Shown here one piece after another: positions 46,742 to 57,222 of a stretch of 64,000 nucleotides of DNA. The stretch comes from Stereocaulon alpinum (taxonomy: Eukaryota; Ascomycota; Lecanoromycetes; Lecanorales; Stereocaulaceae), in contig JAEUBA010000042.1 of NCBI GenBank assembly GCA_018257865.1, positions 215,275 through 279,274 on the forward strand, read 5' to 3'. The notes under the pieces were generated by a model, which was given only the letters and a program-made list of their open reading frames with translations, searched no databases and was not told the origin of the DNA. Both the position numbers and the translations under genes were made by a program. Positions within the stretch are counted from its first letter, which is position 1; every line of letters starts with the position of its first letter.

Positions 46742-47590
46742 TCATGATAACGCCCCAGCTGCAAGTGGCGTTGGTGGCCTGTTGATGATTACTGAACCTG
46801 CCCCTGTCGCCGCCGCTATGAATGAGCCATTCAGTGTCGCTTGTGGCATCGTAACATTCACCATAGTGCCTTCACTCCCCATCTTGCGCGGGCTATAGGG
46901 ATATATGCCCTTCCCAGTGATCATGTAATTGTTCATCACCACTTCGAAGGGTGAGCCGGCTTCATATAGATAGACAACGAGGTAAGGGTTTCTGAATTGA
47001 TCTGTTCACCAAAGTTCCTAGTCAGCTGCTCAATTAAGCATCAAAACCAGTGGCTCTTATCAGAGAGCGGTATGTCCCTGAACCGGGTTGTGCGTACCAC
47101 CAATGACCCATGCACCCCCAGCACCGTTCTGAGCCTGGACGCAATATTTCTTGACTCCAAGGGCAGCGCCATGAACAATTCCCCAATTCAGATTGACGCT
47201 GGGGTTGCGAACCATTCCGTTCTCGTCAGCATAGAAGAGTAGCGCTAGACGAGCTGATCCTGTGATAGGCGAAATACATTAGTCGTCCACTCCCAAGGTC
47301 GCAGAAGAGACTGACATACTGATCCGCAATATGCGAGGTAGCTGCACCATACTGCTGTGCCACGTATTGGTCAGCTTGCTGAACCTTGGCTGGAAGAAAC
47401 CTGGTTCTGCAAAGTCACGCGGAGCCCCTAGCTGCCGTCCTGGGTCGTCGTGGGTATATGGCAGGGCGCCGATGACCGATGTGCTGTCAGGGAGCCCAGG
47501 TCGTCCATAAAGATTGGGAGCGCAGATGGCTGGGCTGCATTGTGAGGGTCTTGCAAGCAAAAGAATGACATAAAGACCGAGTAAGAGCAT
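46742..47590 (-). pseudogene. secreted hypothetical protein, disrupted paralog
   Basis: Exon 1 (47590-47320) starts MLLLGLYVILLLARPSQC, a signal peptide. It continues with AICAPNLYGRPGLPDSTSV and RFSKLTNTWHSSMVQLPRI. A 60-nt intron leads to exon 2 (from 47259): ARLALLFYADENGMVRNPSV, then NWGIVHGAALGVKKYC. The frame then jumps near 47105 to RFRDIPLSDKSHWF, meets TGA at 47043-47041, continues as CLIEQLTRNFGEQI, and jumps again near 46995 to RNPYLVVYLYEAGSPFEVV and the tail ending at 46742. Two frameshifts and a stop mean no intact product. Intact relatives are Cys-containing secreted fungal proteins of unknown function. Confidence 0.65.
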
Positions 47591-48055
47591 TGGTGAGTAA
47601 AGGTAAGGGTTCTTATGAGGAGGATGATAAGGCTGGTAACAACTTTTGTTCCGCATGCTGCAAATCGCTCGTCGGAGCCATCCATCACCGGGAAACGCGT
47701 AGGTATGCTACATCCACGTGGGGTCCGGGGTGGGGAAACGGGCATCATCCTGCAAGTGAACGGATAGTGATTGGTGGCAATGGATCAAAGTGTTACAGAC
47801 TGAAATACGGCAGGATTCTCGGGGTTTCGCGGCTGTCGAAGTTTCCAAATGATTGGTCGTTTGTGCTGCAGGAACAGTCGCGTGTCGCAGTTCCGACGTG
47901 CGTGATGCGGGATGAGGCGGGTGAAGCTGTGGACTCAGATTGGGGAATTGTAGGCTGTAGGTGATGATCATGAAAATATAAGGAAACCTTCTTCGAACAT
48001 TCCATGGACCTTCGGGCTAGGAACGCTACTCTGGTGCCTCTATCTGACGAGTACA

Positions 48056-48828
48056 ATGTCCCCCTGTCGCCTCATGAATTTTAAAAGTTTTCTGTGTGCC
48101 TTCTTCATGGCTATTGCGATTGTGAACGGTGCTCTGCGGGATTATCAAGCCGAGTACTACTGTGGCTGGGAAACATACGGCACTCCTAAAATCCAAGACT
48201 GCCGACCGCTTCTTGAATCATTTGCCAATTACCAAGATACTGTCATTCGGTTCTTCGACGAGGAGCAATTGAGGGCGGACAAATCAGGCTCATGGCCAGG
48301 CGCCACTTCAATATTGGGTCCAGTGCAGCTTGCTCAAGCGGTGCAGGTGCCTAGATACTACACACAGAGTATGTGACCTTGCTATCAACATGAACAAAGG
48401 CGACCAGTATGCTCAGAACATTTGCCATCTCTAGACACATGCAACTTCGCACTCATGAGCTACAATAAGCAACCTGATCATCCGATATCCACGATGGGAG
48501 CAAGTGACTGGGCTAGTATCAATGCAGCTGGGAACATGCTGTTGACTAAATGTCTTCTTACCGGGCCGATCAGACGAGGTGGGGTGGTGGTCATCCGAAG
48601 CTGTAAGACATTCAAACAACGCAGTGCTGTTGGAAGGCTAATAAGGCTTGCCTAGCACTGTCACCTTATGAAGGTGCGCTCAGCCTGTGGATGTGGGCAT
48701 CAGGCTCTATGTTCGACATAATCATTAATTCTGTCACCAATAATCCAGGAGGCATAATACCCACGCCGGGGGCTATGCTGAACATTCGTCGGGGTTCGAT
48801 GAACTCGTCGACTACTCCGCCAACCTAG
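48056..48828 (+). CDS. putative small secreted protein (effector-like)
   Basis: Exons 48056-48368, 48417-48602 and 48656-48828 (introns 48 and 53 nt) give 223 residues. The N-terminus MNFKSFLCAFFMAIAIVNGA (or the ATG six codons upstream) is a signal peptide. The mature part has CGWETYG, CRPLLESFANYQDTVI, CNFALMSYNKQP, SINAAGNMLLTKCLLTG, GGVVVIRSSLSP and LWMWASGSMFDIIIN. The order (Cys, hydrophobic strand, W..I..A/G, Cys, GG-V-V-I, L.L..ASGS.F) mirrors the neighbouring disrupted gene at 46742-47590, so the two are probably paralogs arranged head to head 465 bp apart. Function unknown; secretion is inferred from the leader. Confidence 0.65.
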
Positions 48829-48977
48829 TCGTGACGAACCAGGCAAGTGTTGCTGTGAACAGCGAAGCTGCATCATAATATAATGGCAAGAGACATGATT
48901 GTAGATAGCCCGAGACTAGCAATCCAGCTTGCTCTTAGTGGGTCTTCAAATCTATCTCCAGCTTAAGATAGAGCATC

Positions 48978-49349
48978 TTATGGAACGTGGCAATAGGCAA
49001 TCTCGCCTGCTAAGCCGGTGCTTATAGATTGGCGGACTAGCTGCATCCATTGCAGAGTATCGAATACCGATGCCGGACGCTGCTTGAGACCCACAAAAGC
49101 CTCGATAACAAAATCTGCTCTGGCTGATGAAGACGATAGCCTAACAATAGCTACCAGTGATCCCAAGACTATAACATTAGCGCAGTACGCCTCGAAACCC
49201 TCGAGAGCACGAGTCGAGATCTTATAATCAAGACCTATCCAACTCCCAAGCCGGCAACAAAACGTGAAGACGCTCTCCGTAGGATGCTGTCGGCTCCGGA
49301 AGGAATTAGCTGCGCCAGGCTGTAGCATGCACACCACTGTAGGCCACAT
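48978..49349 (-). pseudogene. C-terminal fragment of a fungal integral membrane protein
   Basis: The last about 60 codons include CANVIVLGSLVAIVRL, then DFVIEAFVGLKQRPASVFDT and WMQLV. This resembles the C-terminus of the frame at 52302-52649 (YLVVEAFVSFRKLPVAAYET and WTQLV). That ending is common in uncharacterised multi-pass fungal membrane proteins. The upstream half of such a protein is not visible, and the 5' part of this frame looks non-coding, so I regard it as a relic. Confidence 0.4.
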
Positions 49350-50459
49350 TGGTAGACCACGCTATCATGCCCACGTTGAAGCCACTCATGTTCTGGAACA
49401 GGTTCTCTGTTGCCCGACTGTCGATGGATTCATTCACAAGCTCTTCGTTCATTGACTTCAGCCAGTTTATCTCTCGGCCGCCCTCTCTAGCTTATTAGGG
49501 TTTAACAAGACATCCGATAGCCGGGTGAACAGTGAGGGTCTTCGCTGCCAGAGCCTAACGAGTCTTCTGAAGCTCGCTTGATGTCTCAAGACGTTGCTGT
49601 AAGCTTTGATAAATTCAGCACATTCGCACTTGATGGTCGAAGACTAGCAGCAGGTCGCAGGAAGCATCTTCTCCACTTGGAGTGGGGATGCATGGACCGG
49701 TGGCAGCTGGGCCGTAAGCGATTGAAGGCAATGCCCACGAGCAGCCAGCATTGATCTGCTCGCGATGAGGCTCATCCCAAATCGGTTGCTGGACGTCAAG
49801 ATCGATAATGTCGTAAGTTGCTGGCAATGCTTTAGTTGGCGCATCGAACGTGACGTCGAGATCCGAAACAGTATATGTCCAGATATATAAGTATGGTAAT
49901 TGATCGACGATTTGGAGGTAACGCTTTCCTTCAAGTCTTCCCGCCCCCAGGCATGCCCCGGCTAGTACGCCATCGCCTTCGACTAATTCTAACCCCGAGC
50001 TAATACCTAGCGCACGGACCGCTACTCCCTACTGGGTCGGGCTTCAAGTAACCGCCAAGGTTTCCCGGACGCAAAAGGCTACCTTTCGCATTACTTTTCA
50101 ATGATCATTATCAAAGATACTACGGCTAGGTAGAGGCTTAGCATTGATGTTCGCATGTTGAGGCGTTGTTTTCCACATGTATGAGTGCTGTGGCATGTTC
50201 ATGCTACCGAAAAAGTAACCGTTGTTATGTCACCTGTCGAATGCTGCCTTGCATCAGAAATTCGCAACAACCCTGTTCGGACGAGCTCGTTCTTGAACTA
50301 CGGAAGAATTCAATGCCCGTTTTGACACTGTATTCTCGGCAATCGTAGTGGTGACCAGGAAATTAATATGACTTACCAACAGAAAGGTGTGGACTCAAAG
50401 GTGCTGTCTCGGGTTTCAGTAAATCTCAATCATCGCCACGAAGAGAAAGAGAGCTGATC
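49350..50459. other. intergenic; unassigned minus-strand frame
   Basis: 49615-49827 (minus) encodes PATYDIIDLDVQQPIWDEPH followed by a Cys/Pro-rich segment. It has protein-like composition but no family I recognise and no clear exon partner. Nothing else is supported. Confidence 0.35.
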
Positions 50460-51715
50460 GACGAAGGATGTTGTTAACAACCACCGAAATCTGAAAACTT
50501 GGGATGAGATCCGTAAGCGATAGCTTCGTTCTAGGACTACTTGTACTGATTAATCACAGCTTCATGGCAGCAGTTAGTAACCCCAATAAGGAAGTCAAGC
50601 ATAGAACGACAAAATCTCATGTGAAGCAGAGACAATGAATACATATTATCAGGATATCGGTAGATTAATTATGGCCCCATCAGGCATCTGAGAATGTTCA
50701 CTGAAATAGTGTAGATCAGTGACTGGCTCCTTCGTAAGATCTTACAAGAGCTTGGGTTACATTCACAATGAGACGAGTATGTATTGACATATTCGTCAAT
50801 TATATTATCCAGCTGATCGCCTTGCAGTCAACATTTACTCGCACGTCTTTGGCGCAATTATCTTCCTCACTATGCCTGTCTATACTTACTGGGCTTTATA
50901 CCTTCGCTATCCTCTGGCAACTACTGCTGATATAGTGGTCTTCTCCACTTTCTTCTACGGCGTCTCGATATGCTTCTTCTTATCAGCTACGTAAGTTTCT
51001 GCTCTGGAAAGAATCCAAGCCACTTTACTGATCTAGACAACTTTCCATCCAGATATCACATTATCAACAACCACAGCCTAAAGGTGCAGAAGTCCGGGAA
51101 TCAGCTGGATTATCTGGGCATTGTAATACTTATGTGGGGATCTACAATTCCGAGTATCTATTACGGCTTCTACTGCCATCCGAATCTTCAAAAAGTCTAC
51201 TGGGCGAACGTATCCATTACTTCTTCCTACTTTTGACAGAGCTTTGATTGACCCAAGACAGGTCTCCGTCCTTGCAACCCTCTGAATAATAGCCACTATG
51301 CACTCGCAATTTCGTCATCCAACCTGGCGGCCGTATCGCGCAGCGATGTATGCCGGACTCGGGCTCTCCGCCATCGTCTTCGTCGTACACGGTATCTTAC
51401 TAAACGGTTGGACAGAGCAGAATCAGCGCATGAGCCTTGACTGGATGGGTCTAATGGCATTCTTTAACTTGACAGGGGCTGTGATATACGCTGCTAGGGT
51501 TCGTTGCCAGATTGTCTTGCATCACATGTCTATTCAAGCGTGCATTGCTGATTGATAGATAGCTTCCGGAGAAGCTGGAGCCAATAAAGTACGACCTTTA
51601 TGGGAGTAGTCATCAGGTGCTGCATGTTGCGGTAGTTCTTGCTGGGTTAGCGCATATGTTCGGATTGTTCAGGGCTTTCGATTATCTTCATACTCATGGC
51701 TCAGTATGTATGTGA
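50460..51715 (+). pseudogene. PAQR / adiponectin-receptor-like (haemolysin III) 7TM protein with internal stop
   Basis: Exons end at 50512 (5' limit uncertain), then 50560-50572 (13-nt micro-exon), 50630-50659, 50715-50776, 50828-50990, 51053-51209, 51262-51498 and 51563-51715. The joins give family landmarks in order: KTWDEIPSWQQDNEYILSGY, SYKSLGYIHNET, INIYSHVFGAIIFL, FFLSATYHIINNHS, QLDYLGIVILMWGSTIPSIY, FRHPTWRPYRAAMYAGLGLS, SLDWMGLMAF, YDLYGSSHQVLH, VVLAGLAHM. Conserved His residues of the metal site are present. A TGA at 51283-51285 lies in frame where relatives usually have Cys, between VSVLATL and IIATMHSQF. No intron removes it without breaking frame. The gene is therefore either dead or carries a base-call error;  the rest looks well conserved, favouring a recent event. 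Confidence 0.75.
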
Positions 51716-52301
51716 GTCAGCTCAAAGGTTCTGGAAATTTCAATGACAAGGAGCTGGATTGGTAGAAGTCGTATCACCCTCTCCGGGGCCTATGTGTACT
51801 TGGCGCAGGGCGGCGATCGCCACAACATTCTCTGACTTCGATAACTCTTGCCCCACACCTGAGCAGACTGGGGGGGTTGGTTAGGGGCTTCCCGCCAAGG
51901 TCGACCCCGGGAACATTACCCATATGCCTGTGGGTGCGCCTTCCCTTCCCACTTGGGTTGCAGTCTCGCTTGCAGCTTCCTGTCGATAACATCACAAGTG
52001 TAAAATATGGAAATTGTATGGACAGGGAGGGTACTAAAGTCAACAAAATCCCCGAAAGCGACTTTCTCATCTGGAGCCTGGGAAAGGCAGTGGATCGAAA
52101 GGGTTGTCCACTGGATAGAGCGCATTGTGTGGGATCAAGAAGGATGAACGCCGTGCAGCTTAGGCACTGAGCCACCCTGCTGATGATCATACCTACTCCG
52201 CCGCTAAGACAGGATCAGGCTATCATCCATCTAGTCCCGCGTCGGGGCACTGTTTCGGAGCAATTGCTCGGAGTACAGGTCGATAAGGCTGTATTGAAAA
52301 G
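51716..52301. other. intergenic, no gene recognised
   Basis: Frames at 51774-52190 (minus) and 51877-52170 (plus) overlap each other and show no domain or splice pattern. Confidence 0.4.
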
Positions 52302-52649
52302 ATGGTTTTCCCCTTTCCAGCTCGGAGCAGGACCACATCTCTGCATCTCGGTCTCGCCGAGATATGCTCGTCCTGCGTGTTCGGACTGCTTTGGTGTATC
52401 ATCAATATGTTGGCGAAGCTAAGGGATCCATTTGATGACTATTGGCACTGGACTGTACTTCCGCACCCGCCATTTGCGAGATCTAAGGCCCTTGTTGGAT
52501 GCTGTGCTGTTTGTGGGGCGATGTATGTTTTTGCCCGGCTGTATTTGGTTGTTGAGGCGTTTGTTAGTTTTAGGAAGTTGCCGGTGGCTGCTTATGAGAC
52601 GCCGAACTGGACGCAGCTTGTTCCACATTTCTGGTTTGACGATTATTGA
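52302..52649 (+). pseudogene. C-terminal part of a fungal integral membrane protein
   Basis: The recognisable part begins about residue 25: FGLLWCIINMLAKLRDPFDD, WHWTVLPHPPFARSKALVG, CCAVCGAMYVFARLYLVVEA, FVSFRKLPVAAYETPNWTQL. Two hydrophobic segments and the (V/I)EAFVS-x-R-x-x-P-V-x-x-Y-x-T-P-x-W ending are typical of a large uncharacterised fungal membrane-protein group with a long multi-TM N-terminus. That N-terminus is not found upstream, where the PAQR gene ends at 51715. It could be the 3' exon of a gene whose other exons I missed, or a truncated relic. Confidence 0.45.
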
Positions 52650-52741
52650 ATATGTGTATAGATCTCCTATTGTCATAGTAAGCGGGCCTTGATAAAGATA
52701 AGGATATGATTGAATGGTAATGATTATCCTAAACCGTGAAT

Positions 52742-53744
52742 CTATTCAGTTGCGATTTTATCTTTCTTTTTCTCGGCGGGAACGAATCTCTTCCTAACCG
52801 CCGCTATCATCAACCAAAACCAATAAAAGTTCAAAGTACTCAACAAAGTATTACTACCCAAATACACATACGCAAGCCACGGCGGGAGCACCTGCGCTCC
52901 AGAAAACCTCATTATTTCAGCTCTATCAGGCGTCGACAATACAGGACCCGAAGAGAGCCAGCTCTTCGAAGCAGGTTCTATACCTCCAGGCGTGTGTAAG
53001 ACATACCAGATGTCTCGGTATATATGTACGGTTTGATATGTACCCCATGCAAGCCGGCAGCCAAAGAAGGTGATGAGGAGTAGGATGCCGTTGTATAGCT
53101 GGATGCGGGAGCCGGTTAGGTTGCATTTGTCGAAGAACCAGTGGATGTTTAGGAATGGGGTTGAGAGCTCATAGAGGACGAATGCTATGCCGTAGTAGTT
53201 TGCAAACGGGTGCTAGGCTTGCTATCAGTCTAGTCTTTGTTTGCTTGACGTGCGTGGGACTTACAAATCCCAAGCATGTCACAATCAACGCGCTTATGGC
53301 ATGGGCCAACGATCCCGGACCTAGGACATCAAGATGCATCGAGCTAACCAAGACATCCCACGCAAAGTATCCAGCCGCAAAAGCCTGAGTCATGCCCATT
53401 GCACCTGTGTACCCCCATATCCTCTCCCTAGCTTTCATATTCTTCCTCTCCTCGTCCCCCAACACAATCCAGAGCGCAGCACTGCATATGAAAACCGCTT
53501 GGAACATTGAAGTCATATGGACATCCCAATTGACTTTCGTCTTCGGTGACAGATTGGGATAAGTCGCGGGGAAGAATCGGCGCGAGAGAGCGGGCGATAT
53601 ATATGTATTCAGGACATTGTAGAGACAGAATGCTAGCAGGACTTCGTGGCCATGAAGGGGGAGCGTTCGCAGCGAGAAGGCGTCGGCGATTGGCTGGACG
53701 AAGGCCTTGATGAGGGCTGGTGGGGGAGTTATGGGATCGATCAT
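52742..53744 (-). CDS. TLC-domain membrane protein (TMEM56-like)
   Basis: Exon 1 is 53744-53265 and exon 2 is 53212-52742 (52-nt intron, phase 0), giving 316 residues. The start MIDPITPPPALIKAFVQP is followed by about seven hydrophobic segments. Family landmarks are VNWDVHMTSMFQAVFICSAA, RIWGYTGAMGMTQAFAAGYF, AWDVLVSS, then HPFANYYGIAFVLYELSTPF, LNIHWFFDK, QLYNGILLLITFFGCRLAWG and FYWFWLMIAAV. The tail is basic (VRKRFVPAEKKKDK). TLC proteins act in or near ER lipid metabolism; this branch (TMEM56/DUF887-like) has no firmly assigned reaction. Exons are intact. Confidence 0.85.
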
Positions 53745-55128
53745 GTTGAGGGGCTAACGGCGTCTGCGCTGGCACTCAATGTAGGTCACGAACGATAGGA
53801 AGTAGTGGAAATCCATAGGGAATCGTTATATGTTTCTGTAAACGATATGCGAAGCCAAGACGAATGTCTCATTGTCGACCGAGGACCGGACAGTGTTTCT
53901 TTTCATTGTTGTCTTGGCATTACGTCAATCGTACGTCTGCCGCATAATTTGCATAACAGCTGGCATAATTCGGCAAAAGGCGACCTAAACCTCTGCCGTC
54001 TTCTCTGCTCTCGCTATGGCGCTCACTCCATGCGGCCTTGGAGGCAGTGTCCTGGCTGGCTGGCCGCTGCAACACCAGCTGGCTAGAGCTAGAAGATCTG
54101 GCTTAATATATGTCATCTTCGATCGCAGACCGTCGACGATGTGTAAAGCGTAACTTCTCTTCAGTGAGCAGCTATGGGCCTTCTCCTATCAGAGAAGACA
54201 CCTGGCAGAGGACGGTATTGAAGTTGGTAAGATTAGGTGCTACGTTCTGCGGCTGAGCAACATGGGACACCTCGTGCAGAAGAATTCGGCCTTAATTACC
54301 GACCAGGTCACAAGCTGAAGATTAGACTTCTGCACTGGGGCAGTCGGTCGCAGTCGCAGCTGTCCCCAAGGTATGAGATGACTGACGGTGTCAAAGCCGC
54401 TGCTTGGGTGCAGACTTCGAAGAATCTTTACCAGTCTTAACGCTGAGCCAAGCAGGATGATATCATGACTCGACGGCAAAGCTGCCACTGCAACTAACAA
54501 GAGCTGCTTCGTACAAATTGTTTGATAGCAATGCGAACCGGTAGGTGCAAGAGAAAAACGCGCCGCAGCAGTGCCACCTTACATATTGCACACCACTCGG
54601 GCGGAACTCATACTACTCTCAACATGCAGAGGACCCACTTTGGATAAACCAATAAGATAGCGTACGCTGCGGCCCCTTCAGATGCCCCGCTAATGAATGT
54701 ACTCCTACATTGGAAATGCACCGGCACGAACGGGCAGCTTCCCGTCAGGCTCTTCCGGATTGGCGGATGTGCAATGCTTATCCGTGAAACATTTGCCGGG
54801 AAGTTTTGACGGCAAGATCTGCAGCCTCTCTGGCCCTATGGCTATTGTTGACGCAGATGCAGGGTATCGGCATAGCAAAGTTTGTCTTTGTAGACGCAGC
54901 AAGCTGCAGTTAGTAGGCGTGGCGGTTGGCGATGGACGAGATGGTGTAGGTGGTATTCCCATTTGGGGCGATGGCAGTTATTGAATTGCTGTTCTCTACG
55001 TCTGTATCCCACGATGTCATACTACGCTATATGTCCTGCAAAGTGGGAGACCTCGTCGGTTTCATCTTCAAGTCTCCGTTCTGAACGCACATCCTTGTCT
55101 CTGGCAGCGTCAGCGAGAACAGCCAGTC
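53745..55128. other. intergenic, no gene recognised
   Basis: About 1.4 kb between two divergently read membrane-protein genes. Frames at 54237-54500 and 54697-54984 lie on both strands at once and carry no domain. Confidence 0.45.
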
Positions 55129-56424
55129 ATGGCTTCTCAAGGCTCTTCGCCCCCTGGGAACAGCACCTACTGTAAAGCAAATCAGGGCACTGTTGGGATT
55201 GCCTTTACCTGGGTTCTACTCACTCTTGGTATCATCGTCGTTGTCTCAAGACTGTACGTTCGTTTGTGTCTTCGTCACAATATTGGATGGGATGATTACA
55301 CGGCTGTAGCAAGTCTAGTGAGTATGGTCCACTTGCTAGCCTTCCCTATCTTCCTGAGCAGTAGCTGATTATAGCATCCCAAACCGTAGGTAATCGGCAT
55401 CGTCACCGGCGGCTTCTTCACGAAGATGATAACCTCAGGCATGGGCAGACACATTACTTGCCTCCCAAAAGAATCCGTCGTGTCCATGCTCGAGTTCAGT
55501 GCCATCTCAGGAGCTCTGAACGTCATCGGTATTGGTGTTGTTAAGATCTCTGTCTGCCTTACGCTCCTTCGAGTAGTTAATAGAGGCCGGCGGAGGATCT
55601 CACAATTCTTGTGGTGCTTACTCGTCTTCGTCGCCGTCACGCATCTTGCGCTGGCAATGCTCTTCTTCCTGCACTGTCGACCACTGGCCGTGCTCTGGAA
55701 TCCAAAAGTGCACGGTTCTTGTTTGTCCACACAAACAACTGTCCTGGCTGGATATGTCGGCTTCGCAATAGACGTGATTACGGACTTGACATGTGCAGGT
55801 ATACCGATCCTAGTCATCCACCGACTTCAGATGAATGTCCAGACAAAGGTGGCACTATGCATACTAATGGGGCTTGGAGTCTTCACTGCCGGGTGTGCTG
55901 TAGCCAAGGCGGTCACGTTGAAAGGTGTCTTTGCTGATGACGACACATGGGGCTTCACCAAACCGGCAACTTGGGCTGCAGTCGAGCAATTCGTCGGAGT
56001 CATCATCGCTTCAGTCCCTGCACTACGACCGCTATTTAGCGGCTTCCTTGCGAACTCGCGCAGCTGGTCCCCTATCTTCCCTGACACAAGGAAAATCTTC
56101 TCTTGGAGCAGCAAGCCAAGCGGCTCTAGCCCTGTGGAGAGCAGCAATGTCAAAGAGCAAGAGGGTCACCTATCTGGTCCGGGTCTACGAGGGAGCGAGA
56201 ACAGTACGAAGAAGCTGTTGGCGTGGTACAAAGAAGCCGAAAGCTTGAAACGCAACGAACAATTGAGTCAGTCGACTACGGGGTACCAGGAGAACATAGT
56301 GGAATGCGCGGACTTGGAAAAGCTCGACGAAGAGCACGGCATAAACTACCTCTCCGAGTGGTCACTGCCCAACATTGCGGATCGCAGATCTACTATCATT
56401 TCGTTACCTTTACCTTCCATATGA
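55129..56424 (+). CDS. fungal rhodopsin-domain (PTH11-related) 7TM protein
   Basis: Exons 55129-55317 and 55390-56424 (72-nt intron, phase 0) give 407 residues. A short extracellular N-terminus (MASQGSSPPGNSTYCKAN) precedes TM1 (VGIAFTWVLLTLGIIVVVSR) and the landmark LRHNIGWDDYTAVASL. Later segments include GMGRHITCLP, KISVCLTLLRVV, FLWCLLVFVAVTHLALAMLF, CRPLAVLWNP, GFAIDVITDLTCAGIPILVI and KVALCILMGLGVFTAGCAV, ending with WAAVEQFVGVIIASVPALRP. This is the standard order of the fungal rhodopsin-domain family. The cytoplasmic tail of about 100 residues is Ser/Lys/Glu-rich. Members are presumed surface sensors; the ligand is unknown. There is no CFEM domain. Confidence 0.9.
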
Positions 56425-57222
56425 GTGCTGATGTTCGGGACCATTCACACATCGCATGTTCCAACTTCAGATGTACATACGCAGAAGAAATACCCCTTAG
56501 CGTCTGACATCAATGCATTTGTCCAAAGGCAGGATATTTGTGCTATGTCAGCTCGGCAGACGTTTTGGCTGAAAGTTCTACGCAGATGAGCTGATGAGAC
56601 ACGAAATAATCAGCTAAACTCATCTTGCCGACCACCATAAGCGATTCTTTAGAGAGAAAGAACCTCACTTATTTCTCTTCATCCTCTCAGGCTTGACTCG
56701 CATGTCACCTAAGCTTGGTCTACACTTCTTATGCACTTGCCGCCACAAATACCCTACGCATCCACGTTGGAGTCATATACTATATTATCATACAGCATTT
56801 CCACTCAGTCACGTTCTCATAGCTATACCACGGTAGCCTGCCAGTCTAACCAGATTATAGAGCCATTGAAAATCCGCAGCACCTTGTTCTAAGTCCGCAA
56901 GCCTCCATCGACTTTTCGCACCTCAGTACACGCTGAGCAACTATCGATCGTCCTGAACAATGGACTTGAGCATATCCTACCGCGCAACGGAGACGGCGTA
57001 AGACGCCACATATACGGCTGATGGACAATTAAACTCGGATACTGTCTCCTTACTGATATGTTTTGCTCCGATTTTACTGGTGTACACGTATGATATGGAA
57101 TGGGATAATGTCGCAACTTGCGTAAGTTTTCAAGACAATGTAGTAGAATCAACAGCTAAATCGAAGTTAGGGATGTCATTCTCTAATCTAAATTCCCACT
57201 CAAAAGTCAGAAACCCAGTCGC
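56425..57222. other. intergenic, no gene recognised
   Basis: About 800 bp between converging genes. No supported coding frame. Confidence 0.5.
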
